Source: Saprolegnia diclina VS20 (lineage: Eukaryota > Oomycota > Saprolegniomycetes > Saprolegniales > Saprolegniaceae). Taken from it: DNA of 28,846 nucleotides. Position numbers and translations under genes: made by a program. Numbering within the stretch: position 1 is the stretch's first letter; every line of letters starts with the position of its first letter. Below, one piece after another: positions 1 to 9,271 of the stretch. The stretch is taken from the NCBI RefSeq assembly GCF_000281045.1, contig NW_008246130.1, positions 284,472 through 313,317 on the forward strand, in the 5' to 3' direction. The notes under the pieces are model-generated. The model saw only the letters and a program-made list of their open reading frames with translations, made no database searches and was not told the origin of the DNA.

Positions 1-97
1 TAGAACCACCGGTCCCGATGCTTTCTTGACCAGCGGTGCTGTCTTCAATGGTCCATGCTCTCATTCAATCATTTATTGGTTTGACGCGAAAGCCGCG

Positions 98-3000
98 TTA
101 CGCGTTTTGGCGCTCACTCTGGATCACGCGGACGTCGTTGAGGAAGTTTGCAAGTTCTTGGAGAAAGCTCGGCTCGTCGCTTTGGCCTGCCCAGCTGCTG
201 AGTACGCGCTCCGTTTGGCTTGCATCAAGGTTCGGGAACGTCTCTGCGATAAAGGTGTGGAGTGCGTTGTTGTAAAAGCTTGGAAAGTCCACGGACGCAA
301 TGCGGTAGAGGAGGACACAGAGCTCTTCGCGGAGAAGGTCCACGTGACCGCTGATGAGAAGCTTCAAAAGCGTGTGCAGATACGGCAGACGCACTTGGTC
401 TTTGAACGCGTCAAACTCGAAGAGCTGGTGCGTCTTGTGGATGCGCTCGAGGAGCTGGACAATTTGCTTACACACGAACGGCGGAAGCGCGTCTTGGGTG
501 AAGATCGTCCCGACGGCTTGAAGGATCGACACAAAGTACCGTCGGGCGTCGTCGTTTGCAAATGCCTTGCGCCGGCGCCCCGCGTCGTCAAACGTCATTT
601 GGGACACGACAAAGAAGCGGTAATGCTTCTCCAAAATCTAAACGAGCTTGATAACGTGCATCGCATCCAGTCACGACGTACCTGCTCCATGAGAGCGATG
701 AAGAATGGGACGACCGTGTCATAGTGCTTGTGCGCAAAAATGAGCTACACCAGCCGTGAGATCACATTCGTATTGAATATCGTTCTTGTACCTCGTGCAG
801 CGGGCCAAAGCACAGGTCCAAAATGCTAGCCATCCTTGTATGAGTTCACTGTCGTGCGCATGGTGAAAATAGTACCTCTGGAGAAGATTGGCAAACGTAG
901 AGGTGCTCTCTTCGACGAGAATGCGAAGCAGTTTCAGAAAGCCACAGAGCACGGCGGTCCCTGAAGCCCCGAGCGACTCGAGCCTACAGAAAATATAGGT
1001 GGTGCCGTGCACAAGAGTCGTACGCCGCGGTAAGTGGGGCATGCTGGAAGAGCTCGACGAAGGTCGAGATGATGCGGTGAATGAGCTCTGTGGGCATTTC
1101 CTTCCGAATTGAGTTGAGCACATCCGTATAGAGCCCCACAAGCTCGTTCGTGGCACCGACGGCCGTCGCAAGAGGTGCTTTTGGCGTGTTTACGTTCTGG
1201 TGCAGGTACGTGAGGTAGAGACGCACGAGCGAGAGAGCCGAGGCCATGACGGGCATCACGTGCGTCGCGAAGGACAACTTCATGGCCTTGGGCTTGAGGC
1301 GAATGGACGTCGCAAGCGCTCGGCAGATTGACACATCTCGCGTCAGTTGCGTCAAGAGCGATGTGCTCCCGACACGCTGGTCGTTTTGCTGGAGCGCAAC
1401 CGTCGACTCGACAAACGAAGTGACGACAGGAGTAACGATCGCTTCGTATGCCGACACCCACTCGACCTCGGTCGCCGATGGCTGCAGAATAGCGTTGGAA
1501 ACCGCCGTGTACAAGTTGGCTTGGATGAGAGGCGGTAGGTGTAAGCTGAAGCGAGGAAGCGTCGAGCGCAAAGTCGCCATGGCTGAGATCGACGCGTGGA
1601 GGCCGTGAGGAACGACAGCACCGACGCTTGCGAGCAGATGCAGAGCCGCTTGCATGACTGCTGACGGAGACGGAACAATCGAAGTATCGAGCGTTTGAAG
1701 AATGATCTGAACGACCGACTCCATGACGCTGAGAACGTCGTTCGTCGCACCTGACTGGAGCACGAATGGGACGCAGCCCATACAGAGCCGAACGCACGCA
1801 AGGGCTTCACACTAGAAATGAAATGTGAGCGACAGCCCTTGACCATGCTATTACCTCGAGCTCGACAAAGGCTGGACCGCGCGTATGCAGCCGGTGTCCC
1901 ACAATGTACTCGGCGAGCTGCAAGAAGAGGCGCAAGATCGACCAGCCGGCCATCTTGTCCGACATGGCGTTGCTTGCGCTGTAGTGTTGTGCCGCGACGC
2001 ACGATAGAAGCGCACATGACACAGTCAAATCGCGGACCTACAGTAATGCACTGTAGGTTTTGCATTCGTCAAGTTGCGTCGCACCGCAATCGTTTGAGCT
2101 TGCTTAGCATCACCCGATGGAATTGGCGCAGCATGGATCTCCAGAAATTGTGCTAATTGCGCTTGCACGATCGGGAGCATCTTTTCGAGCAGCGGCGGCG
2201 CACAAAACGGCAACTATATCCAAGAGGGTTGAAGAAAAAACGCAAGGCGATGGGATACCTGGGCAATCCGGCGAACGAGCGAGAAGCACTCAAACACAAA
2301 AGCCTTGAGATCCGACATCTCTGCGGACTCTTGCGCCTGGTCCTGGAGAGCACCGGTGCGGATTGCATTGAGCAGGTTGTCGCTTTCACCTCCAAGCTCG
2401 ACGCCAATGGCGACCGGCAAAGCCTCGGGCGCTGGTTGTGGCTCATCATCAAGCTCTTCGAGTTGTGCCTCATTCGTTGAGTAGAGCATTCGGTCCACCA
2501 GGTGCATCATGACACCGACGAGACCGGCTTCGTATGATCGTAGTAGCGCAGGCTGCAGCGCTCCATGGACTTCGGCCTCCTCGACGTGAGAGACAAAGAT
2601 CTCCCAGACTGTGAGGCAGTGAAAGAGGCCTGAAACGTGCGGCTGATGCTGCGTGAGACGCAACACGGCAGCGAGAAGGTCTGTGAGTCCCGAAGTAAGC
2701 GTGGGGGATTCGAGCCGGCGCAGGTGTTTCGTGAGAAATGCCTCCGTGAGGCCCGAGACTTTGTCGAGGTACGGTTCCGCCATGGCTGCCATTGCAGATG
2801 CGTCACAGCTTTCGAGGAGCGAGAGAAGCCCGCAAAGGACACGCTCGATGACCACGTCCGTGACTTGGTGCGCCCATTTCTTGGTGGCAAATACCACAAG
2901 CGTGTCACAAGCGGCTTGGGACGACGCATCCATGGCGAAGCGAGCGCTGTCTGCGACCGTGGCGCGGTTCGCCGCTAGCGCGAAGAGCAAATCGATCGTG

Positions 3001-3750
3001 TTTTGAAGAATGGCCGGTGTTGCATATTGCGGCAAGTCCAGCGTGTAGAGTTGTCCCAGGATGCGCAGCGCGGTGGTGGCCACCGCGTCGTGGAAAGCGG
3101 GGGCGTGGGGCAACGGTGCCTGCAGCTTGGACGCGACATCCGACAGCACATTTGTCGTCAAAATGACAAGAGCATCGAGCTGCGTCTGGAATTGCGCGCG
3201 CTGCCGAGCTCGATCCTTGGTGAGCGTCGGAAAGAGCCCTCGCGCGTCATCGTGCGAGACGCATATTTCTTCGCACACAACGGCGAGAAGTTCGAGGCCA
3301 GCGTGGTGGTATGTTGAAGACGTTGGAGCCGCAATCGTTTCGTGAAGCTGGCTGAGAAATTGGATCATCGCGTCTTGGCGCAAGACCACGTAGACAAGCA
3401 CGACGCGCAGCTTCGAGACGACGTAAGACGGCATCCCGGGTGCTGGCTCGAGCACTGCTGTCCAAATGAAGCTTATGAGCTGTTGCAAATCGAGCTCGAC
3501 TGGCGATCGCACGAGACCTTCTAGCGTTGCGACTGCAAACCACAGACGCTTCTCGTCGGTCCTAAAAGTGCGTTGGCCGCATGGTTCATGAGAACCGCAC
3601 CTACGAGGTCTGGAGCAGCTGCAGCGCTACGAGCTGCGTCTTGTAGGGCGCGAGAAACGCTATCGCACGAGCACGGTCGTCGGCGGTCGCTTGGGGCGCA
3701 AAGCCGAGAGCTACATCGAGCGCCCGGTCAAAGTCGGCGTCTGGTTCCAT
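98..3750 (-). CDS. XPO6: Exportin-6 (nuclear export receptor of the importin-beta family)
   Basis: Model of nine exons (3750-3605, 3561-2259, 2213-2038, 1978-1855, 1811-1024, 983-876, 834-792, 744-682, 637-98), in frame throughout, giving 1096 aa; human XPO6 is about 1125 aa. Introns are 40-59 nt with GT-AG ends, and exon 7 is only 43 nt. The protein is helical and HEAT-like. The family is recognised by an N-terminal block (about residues 75-130: conserved spacing around SYVVSKLRVVLVYV and LLAVVCEEICVSHDD) and by the C-terminus (about 1018-1096), where LLREELCVLLYRIASVDF and PSFLQELANFLNDVR match exportin-6. In animals exportin-6 uses Ran-GTP to carry profilin-bound actin out of the nucleus; the same cargo here is inference. 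The start is the first in-frame ATG and no better one lies upstream. Exon 1 encodes an acidic N-terminus (MEPDADFDRALDVALGF). It is divergent from DENR. The donor of intron 3 (gtccgc) is weak, so that junction is the least certain. Confidence 0.87.
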
Positions 3751-3981
3751 CTTGCGTTGCCAAGCACCCAACGAGAATGAAAGATCGACCGCATATTTTT
3801 ATTCCAGGGTTTTATTATAAATACATTTAGCAAGTAGTCCAATGCAAAGACGAATAAAATGGCAATCGGCCCCAAACGCTTGATACCCGGTTGCCAGGTG
3901 CTTCAAACGAACCGGTTCCATGTACTAACCGGTTCCGATCCCCACAGTGGCTGGTTGGTAATTTTGACCGCAAGACGCAGC
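3751..3981. promoter_or_regulatory. Divergent promoter between XPO6 and DENR
   Basis: This 231-bp spacer holds the 5' flanks of two diverging genes. An AT-rich stretch at about 3787-3832 contains TATA-like runs readable on both strands, followed by a CCAAT pentamer at 3839-3843. Nearer the DENR start, the 10-mer AACCGGTTCC occurs twice in direct orientation (3910-3919 and 3927-3936), 17 bp apart; each copy contains the palindrome AACCGGTT. An open frame runs from 3859 into DENR, but that stretch has no resemblance to the family and the ATG at 3982 gives a sensible N-terminus, so I treat it as leader. Regulatory function is inferred from position. Confidence 0.45.
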
Positions 3982-4993
3982 ATGAGCGGAACCCGCCAAC
4001 GCCTCGAGCGCTTCTACGCCAAGTACAACCCGGACAAGATCTCGGAGATCGAAGCCGCCCTGGAGCGCTACAAGGGTCGGGAGGCTAGCTTGTTTGAGGC
4101 CCTTGTGCGCAAGTACGGCCCCGAGCCAGCGGCGAACGAAGAGATCACGTTCGTCGATGCCATGACGTTGCGCCTCCAGGCATTCTACGAGAAGTACAAC
4201 CCGGAGAAGATCGGCGAAGTTCCAACCGTCCTCGCCAAGTATGCGGGCAAAGAGCGCCAGCTCTTTGAAGCCCTTGTGCGCAAGTACGGCCCCGAGCCCG
4301 GCGACGAGCAAGAGGAATACGACGATGATGACGAGGACGACGAGGACGACGACGAAGAGGACGTCACTACGCCCGAGGGGAGTCCGCTGTCCAAGGTAAT
4401 TGTTTACTGCCCCATCGACAACCTCCCGCCGGACTACTGCGAATACGGCCCGATGTTCAACGAGTGCAAGCCGTGGCTCGTGGAACACTGCCCAAACCTC
4501 TTCATCCAAAAGTACAGCCGCACGATCTCCGAGCTTGTTGAAGTTGAGGCTCAAATCGCTGCTGGCGTTGAAGGCATCACTTTGGAGGCCGAAGGCAGCA
4601 AGAGTACGTACCCAATTGCACTCATACTCTTTGTCACTTACTCACGACACAATGTGTGTACTAGGCGTCAAGAAGAAGAAGCAAAAGGCTGCCGAAGAAG
4701 GCAAGCGGGGTGGCAAGGTATTTGTCGAGCGTTTCCAGCGTCAGAAGAAGAAGTTTGTCACGGTCATCGCGGGCCTCGACGAATACGACCTGAACCTCAA
4801 GGACATCTCAAAGCGCATGGGCAAGAAGTTTGCTTGCTCGGCTACCGTCGTCAAGCTTGACAGCGGCAAGAGTCAGGTCCAGCTGCAGGGTGACGTGCAG
4901 CACGACCTCCCGATCTGGCTCGTGGAGGAGTTCAGCATCCCGGAAGAAGCCATCTTCTTCCTGGAAAAGGGCAAGATCGACCCCGCGTTCTAA
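3982..4993 (+). CDS. DENR: DENR-like translation reinitiation factor with SUI1 domain and N-terminal tandem repeat
   Basis: Two exons (3982-4603 and 4665-4993, intron 61 nt) encode 316 aa; human DENR is 198 aa. From the N-terminus: two copies of a unit of about 38 residues (about 11-49 and 68-106), each with FYxKYNPxKI and ending LFEALVRKYGPEP; an acidic run (about 107-128); the DENR N-terminal metal-binding motif (YCPIDNLPPDYCEY to the Cys at 162); a Lys-rich linker (about 208-240); and a SUI1 fold (about 237-312). DENR pairs with MCTS1 and acts on the 40S subunit in reinitiation, recycling and non-canonical initiation. That role is family knowledge; the sequence shows the two conserved DENR domains. 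In the metal-binding motif, the second Cys of the usual CxxC is Asp (residue 145). The extra repeat domain accounts for most of the added length. Start chosen at MSGTRQRL, directly before the first repeat. Confidence 0.88.
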
Positions 4994-5073
4994 ATGACGC
5001 CCTTCCTGATAGCCGCGAAGTGGATGATGACAGATGGAATTCATGATATTTGATGATCGCGCTTTATCAAGCT

Positions 5074-5342
5074 GCTCACAGCTCGAGACCCTTCTTGCGA
5101 AGAAACGCTTTGGCTTGCAGGTCCTTGTGGCACCACTGAACTTTTGTGCTTGGGCAGTTCCGCAGGCGCTGCATCCTTCGCGTCACGAGGTAGGCGAGGC
5201 AAAGGGCGATGATACTTGTCAAGACGACCAGGCCGAGGATGGAAGCGCGCAAACCCGGGCCATCGCGAAGCACGGTCGTGTCGAGCATGATGGCGTCCGG
5301 GTCGTTTTTGCAGTACGGATATCTGGGTACTCTTTCCGGATT
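5074..5342 (-). CDS. Possible terminal exon of a small single-pass membrane protein
   Basis: Reading on the minus strand, a good acceptor (cgcccagcag) ends at 5343 and opens a frame running to the stop at about 5076. The peptide begins NPERVPRYPYCKNDPDAI, contains one clear hydrophobic segment (ASILGLVVLTSIIALCLAYLV) followed by basic residues (TRRMQRLR), and ends AFLRKKGLEL. This is the pattern of a short single-pass membrane protein with a basic cytosolic tail. An in-frame ATG at 5288 could start a 70-aa protein without any splice. Alternatively a short first exon upstream (for example an ATG near 5440 with a gtaccc donor) could be joined. I do not recognise a family. It converges on DENR with about 80 bp between stops. 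Only the membrane segment and the splice-like upstream border support it. Confidence 0.35.
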
Positions 5343-6276
5343 CTGCTGGGCGAGAAAAGCGTGTCAAAATTCAAGGTCAAGTCAAAGCAAAGCCATAAGT
5401 TTATGTATGGCCTTAGTTGTCAAAAGTTAGAGGGGTACGGACATGGGTACCGCGTGAGCGAGTCTCCTTGAACGACGTCAAAAGACTCGTCGTCGTCGAG
5501 GTGCCGCTAATGCCATGCACCTTATGCGGTGTAAAGCTGACGAATATGACCCATGGTACGGACCAGTACCGGTACCTCTCGACCAAGAGATTTGGTTATT
5601 CCCTTGCTCTCGACACCCTGACCACTGGAGATCCCTCTGGAGATCTTCGAACGCCGTAAATCGCTCCAAGCCGTTCATGTCATGTCCTGTTTTTGTGCCA
5701 TCTTACATGGAAGCAATGCCAGTCTTGCGGCAGTATGTTTCTGGTGTGCTTGGCATTTCCCGACTGTGTATGTATTGCCTTTTTATCTCGCCTCGGCACC
5801 TTGTCTGTACAAAAGGGTGCCACACACATCATGTGTGTGTGGCACGATCTCACAGACTCTTCTCAAGGTAGTTGCTTAATTGGCTGCGCCGGTGTTACTT
5901 GTCTTGTTAGTCCAGGAATCCGACCCGATCGGATGTCGAATTTGATTGAGCAATGAATGAACTGATTGAAGTGATTCTGCGTGTGCAAGGCCGCAACTAC
6001 AGTACCTGGTAGGTAGTTCGATACTTCGCCAGAGGAGGGGGTCGAAAATGACGTGCACGAAGAAAATGACGTACTACGAACTATTTGAAGTAGACGAATC
6101 GGAGCATGAGGCGGGTGATGAATGTAAGCCATGCGCCGCGATATAAAGATCGGAAACGACTAATACCTAAATTGCACGCACTCGTCGCCGTCGCTTCTCA
6201 GCGGTACGAAGTCTTGTCTTGCAAAGAAAACACACTCGTCGGCTCGCAATTGTGCAGATCGACTCACAAAGGCCTG
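5343..6276. other. Intergenic region, no gene recognised
   Basis: About 0.93 kb between the small membrane protein and the AFG1 promoter. All frames are short and none resembles a known family. Visible items are several GTAC-rich palindromes (for example gtaccggtac near 5567), a strong hairpin at 5817-5845 (listed separately) and TATA-like DNA near 6140. The upstream exon of the 5074-5342 gene, if it exists, would lie at the start of this stretch. Confidence 0.5.
5817..5845. repeat. Perfect 12-bp inverted repeat with 5-nt loop (CA/GT hairpin)
   Basis: GTGCCACACACA at 5817-5828 is the exact reverse complement of TGTGTGTGGCAC at 5834-5845, separated by TCATG. The arms are partly CA/GT dinucleotide runs, so slippage could have produced the symmetry, but the GTGCC/GGCAC ends are not simple repeat. 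It lies in a gene-free spacer and is not followed by a T-run. Confidence 0.7.
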
Positions 6277-6316
6277 TGATTGGTCAAGCCTGAGGAAAGT
6301 CCTTATGAACCAATCA
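6277..6316 (+). promoter_or_regulatory. Inverted CCAAT-box pair upstream of AFG1
   Basis: TGATTGGT at 6277-6284 and ACCAATCA at 6309-6316 are exact reverse complements 24 bp apart, placing two CCAAT boxes in opposite orientation 70-110 bp before the AFG1 start. CCAAT boxes are typically bound by NF-Y (HAP) factors. The binding role here is inferred from sequence and position. Confidence 0.45.
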
Positions 6317-6386
6317 GCAGAGGCTGGCGCGGGTGACAGAGTCAGTCTGTCATTTCCGCTTGGCGTCGAACGACTGCGTGACTGAG

Positions 6387-8312
6387 ATGCTGAGCCTCCG
6401 CCGCCTCCACCCGCTCTTGCTGCACCGCACTTTCGCCTCGTCGGCGCGACCGCTCCTTGACATCTATCAGGAGGCAGTGACGAAGCAAGAGATTCGCGCT
6501 GACGCCGTACAGGTCAAGGCACTCGTGCACCTCCAGCGCCTCCAGGATGAAGTGCTCGACATGGACCTCTCGACGCCCGCTGCAATTGCGATCGAAGAGC
6601 CGACATCCATGTTTTCGGCCTGGTTTGGTGCAAAGGAAGCGCGCGTGCCTGAAAAGAAGGCGAGCCCCAAGGGCGTCTACATGCACGGCGGCGTGGGCTG
6701 TGGCAAGGTTTGCTTTTTGCATTGATCACGTTTCTAACGAGATGTAGACGTTTCTTATGGACATGTTCTACGACAACTTGCCAATCGAAAGCAAGCGCCG
6801 TGTGCACTTCCACAAGTTTATGCTCGAAGTTCACGAGAAGATGCACACGCTGCGCAAAGCAGGTAACGCGTTTACCTTGAGAGAATCAATAGACCAACAT
6901 ATCTAGGCTTGCACGAGGATCCAATCCCGCACATCACGAAGGAGCTTGTCGCGACGAGCCGCGTCATTTGCTTTGACGAGTTTCAAGTCACGGACGTCGC
7001 TGATGCGCTTATTTTGCGCCGCCTCTTTTCGGCCATGATCGAGGCCGGTAGCATCGTCGTTGCTACATCCAACCGCCCACCGACAGTATATGGCTGTATT
7101 TTTGTATTTACATTGTCTCACATATCTTGCTAGGATTTGTATAAGAACGGTCTCCAGCGCGACTTGTTTTTGCCGTTCATAGCGCTGCTTCAGGAAACTT
7201 CTGTCGTGCACTCACTTGACGAGTCCTCAACGGACTATCGCAAGCTCAAGGGCGAAGATGAAGTTGAACACGTATATCGACAGCCTCTCACGGAAGCCAA
7301 CCGGCGACTGTTCTACGAGCACTTTAAGCTCTTCACCAAGGTATCGATCAATACGTTAAAGTAGCCACATGGTAGACGTAGGGCGACGCAATCGAGCCCG
7401 TGAAGCTGCACACGCAGGGTCGTACCGTGAACGTGGAACACGCGGCGATTCGCGAAAAAGTTTGCCAAGTTACGTTCTCCGAGCTCTGTGACAAGCCGCT
7501 TGGCGCTGCCGACTATCTCGCCCTTGGCGAGGTACTGTTTCTTCTTATCAACATCACAACTCAAATGTCGTGTAGGCTTTCGACACTGTGTTTGTCCAGG
7601 ATATTCCGCTCCTCGATATTAGCAACCGCAACACGGTATGTTGACGCGGATCGCCCACTCGCTTAGGAAATGGATAGACACGTCGTTTCATCACATTTGT
7701 CGACTGCATGTATGAGAAGAAAGTCCAGCTCTACTGTCTCGCGGACGCGCTTCCGATGCATCTCTTGGTGCAAAACCCAGAAAGCAAATCCGTGCTTGAC
7801 GAAGCATTTGCGTTCGATAGAACAGTCTCCCGTCTCCTCGAGGTATCTGCAGGTTGTGGTGTGCAGTTTGTTAACTGCTACGCTAGATGCAAAGCGAGGA
7901 GTATGTGACGAAGGCTATCGATGCGCAAAAGCCGGACCGATTCGAGCTCCTCGAGACGCTGCGTGTCAAGGAAATTCTGTACGATGACGTCAAAGTACGT
8001 CGCGTTGCCTAAAGTTATCAACGAACGTGTCTTGTTGCGACTAGAGACTCTGGAATGGGTACAACACCAACGCCAATGGCTTCTTGGAGCAGCACGAGGT
8101 GGGGTCATACACGATATTCAATCAATTCGTCTGAGGGTTCATAGATGCGCGTGCTGCTGGAAGACATTAACGAGCTTCATGACGGATCGCGCGATGTACC
8201 GCCGCAAGTGCTCGAAGAGATCTTCCGTGAATATACCAAGAAGGTGCCGCGCCTTACGTTCCCGCAGTTTCAAGCGTTCTGGAAAGCCAAGGGCCTTACC
8301 AAGTGGTGGTAA
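6387..8312 (+). CDS. AFG1: AFG1/LACE1-family mitochondrial AAA ATPase with C-terminal EF-hand
   Basis: Ten exons (6387-6707, 6748-6862, 6907-7085, 7134-7340, 7382-7531, 7576-7635, 7678-7842, 7887-7994, 8045-8098, 8145-8312) encode 508 aa. The N-terminus (MLSLRRLHPLLLHRTFASSA) is a basic, hydrophobic, acid-free mitochondrial presequence, which favours this ATG over the in-frame one at 6333. Walker A is GGVGCGKT (101-108), interrupted by intron 1 after the Lys. Walker B is VICFDEF (165-171), and TSNRPP is the sensor-1 region, followed by DLYKNGLQRDLFLPFI, diagnostic of AFG1. FAFDRTVSRLLEMQSEEY marks the usual family end. AFG1 proteins sit at the inner membrane and help degrade or extract respiratory-chain subunits. 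About 85 extra residues follow, including NTNANGFLEQHE (442-453), which fits a 12-residue EF-hand loop with Asn in positions 1, 3 and 5 and Glu at 12. All introns are 40-50 nt. Confidence 0.92.
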
Positions 8313-8347
8313 GATGATACTTACATGGACCAGGCAGGCATCTACCG

Positions 8348-9271
8348 TATATGAACGTGTTTCGCGTTATCTTTATCACAATAACTTCGATCGAATACGT
8401 ACATACTGTACTAGCAATCTTCTTCTTTATTTGCTCGCCGGGCCGTGGCTGCGCAGGCGGCGGCGCGGGGGCTCGTGGGGTGCTCGTGGCCGCGAGTGAG
8501 GCCCAAGATGACACAATTCGCAAAGGCCTTCCAGGCTTCGCCGTCGGCGGCAAACCTACACAATTTCTTGAGGTCAGATCATCGAGAGACGCTAGTGACT
8601 GAGGCGGCGTCAGCGATTGTCCTGCTGCAACTTGCAGGACGATCGGCAACGTCAGCTTGGTACACCCTAAAAACGGGGTGCCTTGGGCGGGGCGAATACA
8701 ATAAGTGGGCGGCGGCAATGTAGATCAAGCATATCTCTTTCATGATTTTGATGTGAATTTGGGATTCGGGCGTTTAACCCTATTGTGATAAACAGGTTGT
8801 CCATTTCATGCATCATTTTGAGTGTGATCGAATTCTCGCGTCCAACAGCACATGCCGGCTATTGTTTGGTTCCGGTGTCAATGCGTACGCGATGTGCAAG
8901 AACAAGGTAGACCATTGGACGTGTCTCCGTTGTTTGCTGGCCTGCAGTTCAGCACCAGTTTCGAGTCACTAATTGAATAATCTGCAAGTCGCAGACCACA
9001 AGTTAACCCACAAATCCCTCGAAGGCGCAACTGGCCGCGTTCGAATTCAGGCGAGCGTCGAGTTTTTATCCTTGGCATTGTGATGCGGGTCCCGTATCGA
9101 TGCGCTTGGCGGCAAATATAAAAGCAATGTCCACCGCGGGATGGATCTCTCCGTACGCAGCTCACTCCCAACGACCAAGTGGTGAGCCAACTCCCGCGCA
9201 TTCAGGCGTAGCGCTACGTATGCGAAGTCTTTTTGTGTCATAATGAAGATAACGCGGAACACGTTCATATA
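8348..9271. mobile_element. Putative non-autonomous DNA element (MITE-like) with terminal inverted repeats
   Basis: The outer 29 nt at 8348-8376 and the reverse complement of 9243-9271 agree at 27 of 29 positions (both begin TATATGAACGTGTT and share CGCGTTATCTT); differences are C/T changes. The ends are about 0.92 kb apart, beginning 36 bp after the AFG1 stop. The outermost TA/TATA could be the target duplication of a Tc1/mariner-like insertion, but the right end runs into an AT microsatellite, so the duplication cannot be defined. The interior has no frame resembling a transposase. It includes a near-perfect hairpin around 8614-8645 (GTCCTGC / GCAGGAC with cgat flanks) and two loosely similar stretches near 8740 and 8805 (both starting tttcatg). 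Family and mobility are inferred from structure alone. Confidence 0.45.

Noticed and set aside
934-1797. Long minus-strand open frame overlapping XPO6
   Set aside because: It is a frame-shifted shadow of XPO6 exon 5, rich in Arg/His/Ser with no family signal, while the competing frame matches exportin-6 and splices in frame.
9030-9050. GTTCGAATTC string resembling a tRNA B box
   Set aside because: It is embedded in the inverted-repeat element, and I could not find a matching A box, acceptor stem or anticodon arm.
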